NCBI RefSeq assembly: GCF_002943465.1
Contig: NZ_PTQY01000001.1
Span: 992,001 to 1,056,000, forward strand
DNA length: 64,000 bases
From: Rhodoferax sp. TS-BS-61-7
GTDB lineage: Bacteria > Pseudomonadota > Gammaproteobacteria > Burkholderiales > Burkholderiaceae_C
Reading direction: 5' to 3'
Part shown: piece after piece, positions 1-9,508 of the stretch
Numbering within the stretch: position 1 is the first letter of the stretch
How the letters are laid out: every line of letters starts with the position of its first letter
Program-made: the position numbers and the translations under genes
Notes under the pieces: model-generated
What the model was told of the DNA's origin: nothing
The model's input: the letters and a program-made list of their open reading frames with translations, nothing else
Databases searched by the model: none

Positions 1-115
1 CCATGCCGGCTTCTTTGGCCCAGACGTCGATGGATTGCTTGGGTGGGAGTGCGTTGCCTAGGCTGTGCCAGGGTGTTGCGCCAACGTAGGCCATGGTTTG
101 AACTTGGTGTGCCAT
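1..115 (-). CDS. DUF932 phage/plasmid-like protein, N-terminal fragment
   Basis: The minus strand opens an ATG at 113-115 behind a good ribosome site (AAGGAG, about 6 nt away) and reads MAHQVQTMAYVGATPWHSLG and onward without a stop to the window edge. The motif MAYVGxxPWHxLG near the N-terminus is typical of the DUF932 family, often annotated as phage/plasmid-like protein and found on plasmids, integrative elements and phages. Its molecular role is not established. About 38 of the usual several hundred residues are visible. It marks the left end as part of a mobile element. Confidence 0.75.
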   Translation of the reverse strand, partial: MAHQVQTMAYVGATPWHSLGNALPPKQSIDVWAKEAGM

Positions 116-240
116 GTGGGGCTCCTTGTGAATGAGGGGGAATGGGGAATGACTTCGTGCGTGAAGCCAGGGAAACGAAGATGCAGACCGATCAATGGAC
201 TGCTATTGCGGGAACGCGCTGAGGCTGGGTAATTGGTGGT

Positions 241-570
241 TTATTCGGGAGCGCTGAAGACGTGCTCGCAAACCACACACTCCAAGTTGTCCAACACACG
301 CTGGTCCAGTACCGAGCCGATCTTGGCGCCAGCGACACCGCCAGTAGCAGCGCCAACCAGGCCGCCCACCAAAGCGCCGGCCACGCAGCCCAAGGCAATG
401 ACTGCAGGGCCACCCATCAAACCGACGGTCATACCTACACGTGCACCTGTAACGGCACTGGTCCAGCCGGTGACGCCGCCTGCAATGACACCAGTGGCGC
501 CACCGACTTTTTTACCGACATCTCGGGTGGTGATTCGGGTGGAACCACATTGAGGGCAATGAATACTCAT
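241..570 (-). CDS. Small zinc-ribbon protein with glycine-zipper membrane segment
   Basis: A 109-residue protein starting MSIHCPQCGSTRITTRDVGK. A CPxCG pair (C5, C8) at the N-terminus and a CxxC pair near the C-terminus (CVVCEHVF) would together bind one zinc as a ribbon. Between them lie about 70 residues of glycine- and alanine-rich repeats (GGATGV, GGVTGW, GGLVGAATGG) typical of glycine-zipper hairpins that insert in membranes. I chose the internal ATG because the zinc ribbon begins immediately after it; an upstream in-frame ATG at 654 would add 28 unrelated residues. Same strand as the DUF932 gene downstream. Function unknown. Confidence 0.6.
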   Translation of the reverse strand: MSIHCPQCGSTRITTRDVGKKVGGATGVIAGGVTGWTSAVTGARVGMTVGLMGGPAVIALGCVAGALVGGLVGAATGGVAGAKIGSVLDQRVLDNLECVVCEHVFSAPE

Positions 571-1244
571 GGGGATGCTTTCGTGAAAAGAGGGAATGAC
601 AGACGCATGTCTCCCTGCCATCCCAAAAGAGACAGGCATGGAAAAGTGCGGCACAAAGCCCAGAGCCGCTCAACGAGGTGTTGAGCGGTCTGGTGTGACT
701 ACAGCGGGGAAAGGTGGTAGGTCAGCTCCACAGAACGTGAAGCTGGGTTTCAGGCACCTGGATAGGGCTGAATGGCAGAGATGGCTAGGCTTAGGGCCTG
801 GTGGTGGTTATTCCCTGCTGGAGGTCAGGGGAAGTATGTGTGACTGAGTTTTTTTAGGAAGGGGAAAACAGCTCAAACCTACCTAAAGCGGACTTATGGC
901 AACTCTAATTCCTGGCCTGGTAACGGACGCTCAGACATTGCTTACCGGAGTGGGCAGAATAGCAACGTGCAGACAAGCAGACGCACTAAGAACCGCTGCC
1001 AATTCGTTGCAGCCCGTATCGCAGTTTGATCGGTGCAAAGGCGTTGCTATCGTGCAACCCTGCTCACTATCCGACCCCAGCCTTTCATCTTCATCTCTGA
1101 ATCGGGCTGGTCAGAGTCATTCGCGCATAGTCTCAGCACCTGTAGACACTGTCTCAGAACATTCGACGGATGTTGATTGGAAAAACTTCCCGGCGGTAAC
1201 TCAAGAAGCTTCTCCGGCCTAAAAGAACACTTGGCCACGATGGG
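571..1244. other. Intergenic stretch, no gene recognised
   Basis: About 670 bases between the helicase stop and the zinc-ribbon gene. Short ORFs exist on both strands but none has a convincing start or a recognisable product. I see no tRNA, clear terminator or repeat. Confidence 0.4.
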
Positions 1245-3767
1245 TCATTTCCGATCAACGGTCTTCTTAGTAAAGCCGCCAGCAAGCAGATTGTCCACGT
1301 CCAATGCATTCTCGACGAGGAGGTTTTGGATGTGCGGCAGAGATAAATCTTTGAAGTTGAGACGCTGAAAGGATTGGAAAAAAGTCTTCACGGCCTTCAC
1401 GAAGGACTTCAATTCTTTCTCACGCATCACCTTGACGTCCACCAAGAAGTTGGCAGCACTTTGTACCTGATACGCGGGGTGGACCTCAATATGGATGGCA
1501 GAACATCCTTCGTAGTGCTTCTTGAACCATGCCGCAGATCGATTCATCTGCTCGGCCTCCGTTTTATTGATCTCGGTCCTGCCTAAGTCGACCTCGTCCT
1601 TGCACTCCCACACGATGTAGTTGGCATCATCTAGCGCCCAGAGATTGTCTGGACCTTCCTTCCACTCCTTGTCAGGTCGCTCGCCAGCAAACCCAAGCGC
1701 GCGGCTGAGCTCATCAAGCGCTTGTTCAAACTTGTCAGCCTTGACACCAAAAACAAGACGCCCGAGGATGTCCGCCAACGCGACGTCTAGTTGGGCGTAA
1801 TCGTTGTGGTCTCGGATCCATTGCGCAATGCGCTCCACGCGCCCCTGGCTGATGAGAGACAACTTCGTGACCTTCAAGCCCTGCGGTGGCTTCATCACCA
1901 TGCGATTGGCTCCATGAGCCGCCAACTGTAGGCGATTGAACTCGGTCCGATCAAGCGGATAGCTATATCGTGCCATGATCTGAAGGTACCATCCACGGTC
2001 CGACGCATCGAACTTGTGAGCGTCCATCAACTTCTGAATGCGCCGTACAGCACCACCATAGTCTCCGGCCATGAAAAGCTCTTCGGCTTCGAGTTCAGCT
2101 GCATAGATGTCGAGCAACCGTTCATTGGCACCCCGCGCTTCAACTTTCTCCATGTGCTCTGAATAGAAAGCCTTCCAGCCCTCGTCACGCCCTAAGCATT
2201 GACGGATAAGTCCGAAGAAAGCTGTCTCAACGTCGACTCCAGAGGCAATATCGTCTTTTGCGTAACCAGCAACCTCAAGACCGATTTCGATTTGCGTGGC
2301 CATTTGGGACGACAGGTAGCTTCGCGAATGCTGGTCTCGAAGTGCTCGGGTGAGATCTGGACCTATTCCAAGAATCACGGAATAGTCCTTCTCACCTCGA
2401 ACACTTCGTCCCATGCCTTGCTCAATTGTTCGCACCATACGCATAAGAGTAGTGTCACTCGCAGGACGACATTCCTCTTGGTACAGGTCAATCAGGCTCT
2501 CTGAGTACGGCTTTCCGTCCACCACCAAGATTCGACATGCATCGTCAGGCAGATCAATGCCGTCGTAGCGATTGACCAGTACCATCGTCCGCTCGTAGCT
2601 ACCTTTACGTAGTCCATCGATATCCGTCCAAACCGTTTCCGTTGTTGCAATTTTGGCACCGTAGGCTTCCCAATCCGCGGTGTTTTTGAAAGAGGTGGCG
2701 AGGCTGACAACGCCGTACCGGCGTCGCGCATCCTTGGGGGCGAATTGAGCGACGATCGCTTCACGGCTCAGTAACGGATTGATCACGGAAGGCAGCAGCA
2801 CCATCTTCTCGCCAGACCAACTCTCATGGGAGTAGAGAAGCGGCGCGACGATCGTCGACGGCAGCAGCCGAAGCCCCTTGATCAAGAATGCATCGTCGGT
2901 CACAGTTGCTGACATGAATATCCGATGTTCCGCCTTCCAGTAGCTTCCGAATGACTGAAGCGGTGCAATCTGCGGCTCAATTTCGATCGAGGTTCCGGAG
3001 ACTATGCACTGGCAATGGGCGAGCATGTTGCGCAAGAGCGGCCATGCGAACTTGACGCTCTTCCGATCAGATGCTGCTGACAGGATCGCTGCTACGTCGG
3101 ACTCGCGATCGCGCCAAACCCAATAGGGAACCGGCAGAAGCGCATCATGTTTCCCATTGCAAATGTCTGCGTAGGTGCCGACGCCTTGTTGTTCGAGCTC
3201 GGCAGCAAACAGCGTTCGAAGCGCCTGATAGGCAGCGTCGCTGGTGTCGATACGGATCTTGCACTGCTCGCGGATAGTATCTGCACACGCGTGTGCATCG
3301 TCCATTAGCAGCGTCCCGACAGCAACTGAGTTGCGTTCTAGACCGAACTTCGTCAAGCCGTTAAAGAGCTTTTGCACCGATGTCACAAGAATTTGCTCGC
3401 TTGTGAGGAAAGCCTCAGGCAGATCTGGTTCTGTTTGACACGTAGCGATACCGAACTGACGCGCTTGCTCACACGTCTGTTCGATAAGGTAATTATTCGG
3501 GCACAGATATATAGCCGGACCTTTTCCTTCATTCAGGCGGGCCTGCAGCATAAGAAGACCAACCAATGTCTTACCTTGCCCGGTGTGCAGTTTGACGATG
3601 ATGTCGCGCTGACCGCGCCCTGTCACGTTCCATTCTTTCAGAATCGCATCCTGAGACGGACGTAGAGGACCTTTGTCGCTCGCTCGGTCAAGCCCTTTGT
3701 AGAGTTCAATTGGGTCCGATACCTTCGAGACCTTCTTATTTGCTAGCTTTTTGGTGAAATCAACCAC
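1245..3767 (-). CDS. SF2 DEAD/DEAH-type helicase with C-terminal PD-(D/E)xK-like nuclease motif
   Basis: An 840-residue protein begun by GTG behind a strong site (GGGAGGA). Helicase motifs are in order: RPSQ at 36-39, Walker A HTGQGKT at 61-67, DDAH Walker B at 156-159, SAT at 286-288 and motif VI QGMGRSVR at 450-457. Residues 480-690 are helical and unassigned. Near 706-723 the sequence PD..14 residues..ECK matches the PD-(D/E)xK nuclease pattern (D707, E721, K723). It is therefore probably a DNA or RNA translocase coupled to a nuclease. It lies downstream of the Septu genes on the same strand after a 320-base gap and next to mobile-element genes, which suggests phage defence. It matches no named defence protein that I can identify with confidence. 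The helicase call is firm, the nuclease call is inference. Confidence 0.8.
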   Translation of the reverse strand: MVDFTKKLANKKVSKVSDPIELYKGLDRASDKGPLRPSQDAILKEWNVTGRGQRDIIVKLHTGQGKTLVGLLMLQARLNEGKGPAIYLCPNNYLIEQTCEQARQFGIATCQTEPDLPEAFLTSEQILVTSVQKLFNGLTKFGLERNSVAVGTLLMDDAHACADTIREQCKIRIDTSDAAYQALRTLFAAELEQQGVGTYADICNGKHDALLPVPYWVWRDRESDVAAILSAASDRKSVKFAWPLLRNMLAHCQCIVSGTSIEIEPQIAPLQSFGSYWKAEHRIFMSATVTDDAFLIKGLRLLPSTIVAPLLYSHESWSGEKMVLLPSVINPLLSREAIVAQFAPKDARRRYGVVSLATSFKNTADWEAYGAKIATTETVWTDIDGLRKGSYERTMVLVNRYDGIDLPDDACRILVVDGKPYSESLIDLYQEECRPASDTTLMRMVRTIEQGMGRSVRGEKDYSVILGIGPDLTRALRDQHSRSYLSSQMATQIEIGLEVAGYAKDDIASGVDVETAFFGLIRQCLGRDEGWKAFYSEHMEKVEARGANERLLDIYAAELEAEELFMAGDYGGAVRRIQKLMDAHKFDASDRGWYLQIMARYSYPLDRTEFNRLQLAAHGANRMVMKPPQGLKVTKLSLISQGRVERIAQWIRDHNDYAQLDVALADILGRLVFGVKADKFEQALDELSRALGFAGERPDKEWKEGPDNLWALDDANYIVWECKDEVDLGRTEINKTEAEQMNRSAAWFKKHYEGCSAIHIEVHPAYQVQSAANFLVDVKVMREKELKSFVKAVKTFFQSFQRLNFKDLSLPHIQNLLVENALDVDNLLAGGFTKKTVDRK

Positions 3768-4087
3768 AAAAAATTCCTCCCGTTAACGTGTTCTTTGAGA
3801 ATCGGCAGCCACTCACGAGAACGAGCAAAAACATGTCACGCAGTCGCCACCCTAGCATGATGCATCAATAGTAAGACCGATGCCTTTGAGCTAGCGCTAA
3901 AGAGCGTCTACTCCCGACAAAGGCTTATCTTAAAACTGCTCCTCCGCGCCAGTGCAATCCATAAGATGAACTCGATTCATCTGGCGGCATGAAAATATCG
4001 GATCGGCAAAATACCATGTGGCGTCGATATAGCTAGGTATTTGACCGGCTTCTGTCACATCAGTGAGCTGATGTTGTGAGATCGAGG
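3768..4087. other. Gap between ptuB and helicase gene
   Basis: About 320 bases with no convincing gene. A 70-codon ORF (3930-4142, minus) overlaps the end of ptuB and has no family features. The helicase ribosome site lies at about 3773-3779, so a promoter for the helicase could be here, but I cannot point to one. Confidence 0.4.
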
Positions 4088-4900
4088 TCAGCCTTGGTAT
4101 TGGATTTGTTGTAGGTAGTCGTCCGATGCTGATCCCAAGCACATGCAGACTGTCGTGAAGAATCTAGGCCATGGCTTGTTCAAATAACGCACCGCCAAGT
4201 TGGCAAGGCCTTGTTCTGGTGTGCAACCTGCCAAGCGCTGCTTTTTCTTGTTGCGCTCAACGTCGTGTACCACCGCGAGCCGGGCCTGGCACAGCCGAGT
4301 GCAATTCAGGTTCAAGCTGACAATGGTGTGCTCAACCAAGGCTTTTGTATCTGCGTGTTGAATGTTGGGCCAAGGCGCTGCAGCCGCACAGTTGGCGTCA
4401 CTTGCACGCAGCTCGCCTGTGAGCTTGTTGATCTCGAACAAGCTGTGCCAAGCTTGCAATTGCAATGGGTTCAGGATCCAACCTTCGCATGCTTCAGCCA
4501 GAATTTTTTGCTGAATCAATCGATCCTTGTGCGCATCGCAGCTTAGATTCTCGGTCAACGGCTCCATCGTGTGTGGAGCAGCGCCATGCCTGTAGGAACC
4601 GCCCGCGCACACCGCGAACATGTTTCCCCACGCCAAGGCCCAGTTGATGGCAGTGCTCTTGTCGGACTTTGGGTGGAAGTGTTCGATGCGAGATTTCAGC
4701 GGGTCGTTGTCTTTAATATCAATTTCACAGTAAGCGCACAGGCCCTTTGAATCCGTGTGCGTCTGGTCTCTGATGTCTGTGTAGGCCTGCTTGCCCCCGT
4801 GTTGTGCATCGTTTTTGAGTTCGTCCCAAGAGGCTTGTGGCTGAGCCTGCCTGTAGGCCCTCAGAGAGGCAGGCTCATCACCTTTCAATACACGCTTCAC
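4088..4900 (-). CDS. ptuB: Septu-type HNH endonuclease PtuB
   Basis: A 270-residue HNH nuclease. CAYC at 55-58 gives the first zinc-binding pair, EHFHPKS at 73-79 holds the first HNH histidine, WGNMFAVC at 91-98 holds the central asparagine, and a later SCDAHK supplies further ligands. This arrangement is that of the TIGR02646/PtuB family, the effector of the Septu anti-phage system and of some retron systems. The ATG overlaps the ptuA stop by 4 bases (ATGA), so the two are translationally coupled. No reverse transcriptase is nearby, which favours stand-alone Septu over a retron. Confidence 0.87.
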   Translation of the reverse strand: MKRVLKGDEPASLRAYRQAQPQASWDELKNDAQHGGKQAYTDIRDQTHTDSKGLCAYCEIDIKDNDPLKSRIEHFHPKSDKSTAINWALAWGNMFAVCAGGSYRHGAAPHTMEPLTENLSCDAHKDRLIQQKILAEACEGWILNPLQLQAWHSLFEINKLTGELRASDANCAAAAPWPNIQHADTKALVEHTIVSLNLNCTRLCQARLAVVHDVERNKKKQRLAGCTPEQGLANLAVRYLNKPWPRFFTTVCMCLGSASDDYLQQIQYQG

Positions 4901-6270
4901 TCACCCAGCTCCCATTTACGGTTTTCGATGAGCAGGTCGGCCTCCAGAAGCGCGGGCTCATTGCCTTGGTATCGAGCGTCCAAAGTTTTGCGCAACGCCA
5001 AAGCCTCAGGACTGTTCCATTTGTCTTGGTCCACTAGTGCTAGGTAGGCCAAAAGCTCTTGAGTTGCTATGTTATTCGGCGGGCGCTCACTTTTAAGACC
5101 GAGGGCGGAGGTCAGTAGCCGTCCTGGCTCTGCACCCTCAGTACCTGCAGGCGCTCCATACACGTTGCCATCACTTAGGATGCGAATCGATTCGGATGCC
5201 ACAGTGGTTAGCACCTGTGGGCTATGCGTCGAAACGATGAACTGGACTTTGGGAAAAGCAGTGCGTAGTGACTTCAAAATCGTTTGCTGCCACGAAGGAT
5301 GCAGAAACATGTCCACTTCGTCGATCAGAGCAACGCCAGGGGTTTCCAAAGCAGCTTTAGCACCCAGGTGCGGGTTAAGTTTGGCGATGCGAAATGCCAA
5401 GGTAGCGACCATTGCGATGGTGTTTCGCAGGCCATCGCTGAGCATGTCTACAGGCATCGCACCATGTTCGTCGTGGTGCATCACCAATTGCTGATTGTGT
5501 CGCTGGCTAAATTCCAGGGTGTGCCAGCCGGTAGCTTCTTTCACCAGTGCATCAATGGCTTGCTTGATGACGTCGACGGCGTTCGCAAATCTTTGGCCTG
5601 TTTTATCCAGAGGGGATTGCTTTTCAAGCGCACTGATTTGACTTTCCAGGTAGCTGCGATAAAGCCAGCCGTACCAGGCAGTGAAAGCCTTGAAGCTCGA
5701 TGAATAAGACAGGCAGTTCAAGTAGCCCGAGGTCCGAGAGTATTCATTGTTGTCAAGCGTCGTGTCTTCGGCCACCGAAGTAAATCGGCCCTCAAACCAC
5801 AGCCGAGAAGTGCCAAGGTAAGAAATCAGCGGTAGCGTCACAATGGCCTGGCCATCACGAACGGCCTTCTGGAGTTGCTCCGCGTAGGCTGTAATTTTCC
5901 TGGTTTTGGCGTCTGCAAGGGTGTTTGTGCCAGCCTTGACGCGTTCGCGGGTCTGGGTCCAGCTCTCGATTGCATGTCCCTGTTCCCAATTGCCCTTGGC
6001 GGTGACTATGCAGGGCAGCTGGGGCTCCATATTCCCATCTTCTTGCTTCAGAAGACGAACATCCAGTGGGTGGATGTTGGCAGCCTTGCCTGTCTGGCTG
6101 CCCAGGTCAAATCCTTTGACGAATGGCCAGATCGCCACGCGTGCAGCATCCAAGAGGGTTGTTTTACCTGCGCCGTTAGGGGCGATCAACACCGTGAGCT
6201 CTGGGTGCAGCTCAATGGTGAGGTCGCCGAAACAGCGGTAATTCTGAATATAAAGTTGCTCTAGACGCAT
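4897..6270 (-). CDS. ptuA: Septu-type AAA ATPase PtuA
   Basis: A 457-residue SMC/ABC-like ATPase: MRLEQLYIQNYRCF opening, Walker A APNGAGKTT at 30-38, ABC signature LSDG at 277-280, Walker B ALIDEVD at 314-320 and a STHSP switch histidine at 347-351. The insertion between the ATPase halves (about 90-270) is helical. In Septu the PtuA oligomer holds PtuB and restrains or triggers its nuclease on infection. Here it is the first gene of a ptuAB pair overlapping by 4 bases. The length and all ATPase motifs appear intact, so the system should be functional. Confidence 0.88.
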   Translation of the reverse strand: MRLEQLYIQNYRCFGDLTIELHPELTVLIAPNGAGKTTLLDAARVAIWPFVKGFDLGSQTGKAANIHPLDVRLLKQEDGNMEPQLPCIVTAKGNWEQGHAIESWTQTRERVKAGTNTLADAKTRKITAYAEQLQKAVRDGQAIVTLPLISYLGTSRLWFEGRFTSVAEDTTLDNNEYSRTSGYLNCLSYSSSFKAFTAWYGWLYRSYLESQISALEKQSPLDKTGQRFANAVDVIKQAIDALVKEATGWHTLEFSQRHNQQLVMHHDEHGAMPVDMLSDGLRNTIAMVATLAFRIAKLNPHLGAKAALETPGVALIDEVDMFLHPSWQQTILKSLRTAFPKVQFIVSTHSPQVLTTVASESIRILSDGNVYGAPAGTEGAEPGRLLTSALGLKSERPPNNIATQELLAYLALVDQDKWNSPEALALRKTLDARYQGNEPALLEADLLIENRKWELGE

Positions 6271-6785
6271 GGGGTGACCCTAGTAAGCGGTCTGGATGAA
6301 ACAGTCATTATCCGCAATACGCGGCAGGGGCCGTGGCACTTGCCAGCTGGAGGGCTAAATCGAGGTTCATGCCGGCTTACGCATGACTGGTTCCTTGGCG
6401 AAGGGCAATGGGACTTCGTGCAAGGAATCCGGACGGTCTCCGTCAACCATCAATACGGCCGGAGCGAATTTTTCCCTCTGGTTCAGACCATGGCGAATAT
6501 CGTTGCTGGTTACGGTGAAGGTGTTTTGGCCCTTGGCTCACCCCTTCACTTCAGTGTGACTTTACAGTGCCAAGCCTTCTGCTTGGTTTAGTCGAACGTA
6601 CTTCATCCAGTGTGGCTGGCAGATTAAGAAATTCCATTGAATTGCACGTCTTCCGGACCAGGCGCAAAGGACCGCATGGATACTTCATGGGATGCAGCAC
6701 CTACCCAAAGTCCAAACACCAAAATAACTTAAACCCTCGATCGCCGTGTAACATTTAGTCACAACAACAATGCAGGGAGTGACGC
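6271..6785. other. Intergenic region between divergent ptuA and the PIN locus
   Basis: About 515 bases separate ptuA (minus) from the small ORF at 6786 (plus). It should hold both promoters. The longest plus-strand ORF (6274-6591) has no recognisable domain and no ribosome site. I see no repeat or RNA gene. Confidence 0.4.
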
Positions 6786-6920
6786 ATGGCTATTGCAGAC
6801 TATTTCAATGGGACCAAACACAGGCCTCACGCGGAGCAGCTTCGCGAGAGCCTTCGCATGGCAGTGCCTTCGGAGATCATACAGGCACAAGAGCGTGCAG
6901 CCGCTGCCACGACTACCTGA
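6786..6920 (+). CDS. 44-residue ORF upstream of the PIN-domain gene
   Basis: ATG at 6786 is preceded by GGGAGTGAC, a plausible ribosome site. The product starts MAIADYFNGTKHRPHAEQLR and is charged and helical, with an AAAATTT tail, ending at TGA 6918-6920. The next gene starts 38 bases further on in the same direction. It could be a small antitoxin-like partner of the PIN protein or the start of a decayed longer gene. There is no family match I can name. Confidence 0.4.
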   Translation: MAIADYFNGTKHRPHAEQLRESLRMAVPSEIIQAQERAAAATTT

Positions 6921-6958
6921 GAGAATTATCCAGTTACTCAATAATCTCGCTTGGTGGC

Positions 6959-7870
6959 ATGTCATCTGAACCTCATATTGACACGGGCTTTATTCGGCAT
7001 CTTCGAGACCTTGTTGGCCGACATCCTGAGTTGCTGAAGTCCATTGGACAGTTCGCCCAGTTCCGTGTCGTTATTGATGTAAATATGGTCATCAGCGATC
7101 TCCTGCTGAAGGTCAAATACCCCGAACGTGGAAATACTGCATTGGAGGAACTAGCGCATTCCTCTGTCCTGGAGATATTTGCGCCCCGATGGTTAGAAAA
7201 CGAGTTGCCGTCTGCATTCAATCAAGTCTCACAAAACGTGAGCATTGCTGAGGACGACTTGTGGGCTGCTTGGCGAAAGTACCAACTCATTCTCAAATGG
7301 GACGAGAGGTTTACATACCCAGCTGAGCTACCTGCTGAAAAAGCAGATCCAAAGGATTTTCCCTATATTCAGTTGGAAAAAGTGATAAACGCCGTCGGCA
7401 TCCTCAGCAAAGATCGGCACATAGAACGCATGGGGGGTAATCGACTCACTTTTGACTTTGTGTTTGACGCTAGACGCTACGCTAGAGCAGCAGCAATCTC
7501 AGTAACTATCCGAGTTTCTGGGATCTATCTAGGCACCATTACCTTGGCAAGCCTCTTACGACTCGCTGGCCGATTAAAGGGAAGCTTGGAGAACGTACGG
7601 CCAGAGCTGAAGGTGGCGGTGCTTGCAGGGGTTCTATTTGCTTTTTTTCACCCAACCTCGCGCGCATGGATCATTGGGAAGCTCAAAAAGCTCGCCCCAG
7701 CGGCGAAGTTTGCAATTGACGCTGGGATGGTCTTGGTGACTCTTGAACAGCAGAATCGCGAGGATGCAAAACTTCATTTGGCTAAAGTATCGGTCGCGGC
7801 AGACCCTGCCACCAATCCTGCGCGATTGAAAGTAAAAGGGGCCGCTGGGTCTCAAAGCAACCGAAAGTGA
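6959..7870 (+). CDS. PIN-domain protein with C-terminal membrane segments
   Basis: A 303-residue protein from ATG 6959, preceded by GGTGG. An upstream in-frame ATG at 6770 would add 63 residues that run in another frame across the small ORF, so I reject it. Residues 36-155 match a PIN ribonuclease fold: VVIDVN with D40, an acidic pair around E80/E82, D130/D133, and KD with D152, followed by an RM. Two hydrophobic stretches near 190-215 and 240-265 could anchor it in the membrane. PIN proteins are usually toxin ribonucleases. A membrane-tethered one beside Septu and a small ORF suggests a defence or toxin-antitoxin role, which is inference. Confidence 0.62.
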   Translation: MSSEPHIDTGFIRHLRDLVGRHPELLKSIGQFAQFRVVIDVNMVISDLLLKVKYPERGNTALEELAHSSVLEIFAPRWLENELPSAFNQVSQNVSIAEDDLWAAWRKYQLILKWDERFTYPAELPAEKADPKDFPYIQLEKVINAVGILSKDRHIERMGGNRLTFDFVFDARRYARAAAISVTIRVSGIYLGTITLASLLRLAGRLKGSLENVRPELKVAVLAGVLFAFFHPTSRAWIIGKLKKLAPAAKFAIDAGMVLVTLEQQNREDAKLHLAKVSVAADPATNPARLKVKGAAGSQSNRK

Positions 7871-7927
7871 CAACATGTGAAGAGCATTCACATTCGATAG
7901 TTGATTTGATAGTCAAAACATTAAGAC

Positions 7928-7960
7928 AAAAAAAAGCCCATGATTTACATGGGCTTTTTT
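7928..7960. terminator. Bidirectional intrinsic terminator
   Basis: GCCCATG (7936-7942), loop ATTTA, CATGGGC (7948-7954), flanked by eight A on the left and six T on the right. It can end transcription of tRNA-Ser from the right and of the PIN gene from the left. Confidence 0.8.
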
Positions 7961-7967
7961 AACTTTC

Positions 7968-8055
7968 TGGCGGAGAAGGAGGGATTCGAACCCTCGGTGC
8001 CTTGCGACACGCCTGATTTCGAGTCAGGTACATTCGACCACTCTGCCACTTCTCC
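7968..8055 (-). tRNA. tRNA-Ser (anticodon CGA)
   Basis: An 88-nt minus-strand tRNA with encoded CCA (TGG at 7968-7970). The acceptor arm GGAGAAG pairs with CTTCTCC, the T-loop is GGTTCGAATCC and the variable arm is long as in class II tRNAs. The anticodon loop CTCGAAA gives CGA, reading UCG serine codons. Its 3' end faces the island at 1-7.9 kb. serS lies just upstream on the same strand, 35 bases away, so enzyme and substrate tRNA may be co-transcribed. Confidence 0.93.
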
Positions 8056-8090
8056 TGATTCGTGTCGGTCGAAACGAAGGCGTGATTCTA

Positions 8091-9422
<1,332 letters not shown>

Positions 9423-9446
9423 TTAAGTCAAATCAGATTCAAATCG

Positions 9447-9494
9447 GGCTCTAGCCCTCTATTTTATTGCGCAAGCAGCTACTATTTTTATAGC
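9447..9494 (+). repeat. Short dispersed repeat, copy A
   Basis: Between ispH and serS. It contains the family core ATTGCGCAAGCAGCT (9466-9480) preceded by GGCTCTAGCCC and followed by a small hairpin of GCTA/TAGC arms around ACTATTTTTA. See the other copies at 13848, 15483, 26702, 34738, 37670, 41054, 54220, 59147 and 60748. Confidence 0.8.
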
Positions 9495-9508
9495 GCCCTT
9501 GCGAGCCC

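Noticed and set aside
3930-4142. A 70-codon minus-strand ORF overlapping ptuB
   Set aside because: No ribosome site, no recognised domain, overlaps a well-supported gene.
4088-6270. Retron system instead of Septu
   Set aside because: ptuAB-like genes also occur in some retrons, but no reverse transcriptase or msr-msd-like RNA is seen beside them.
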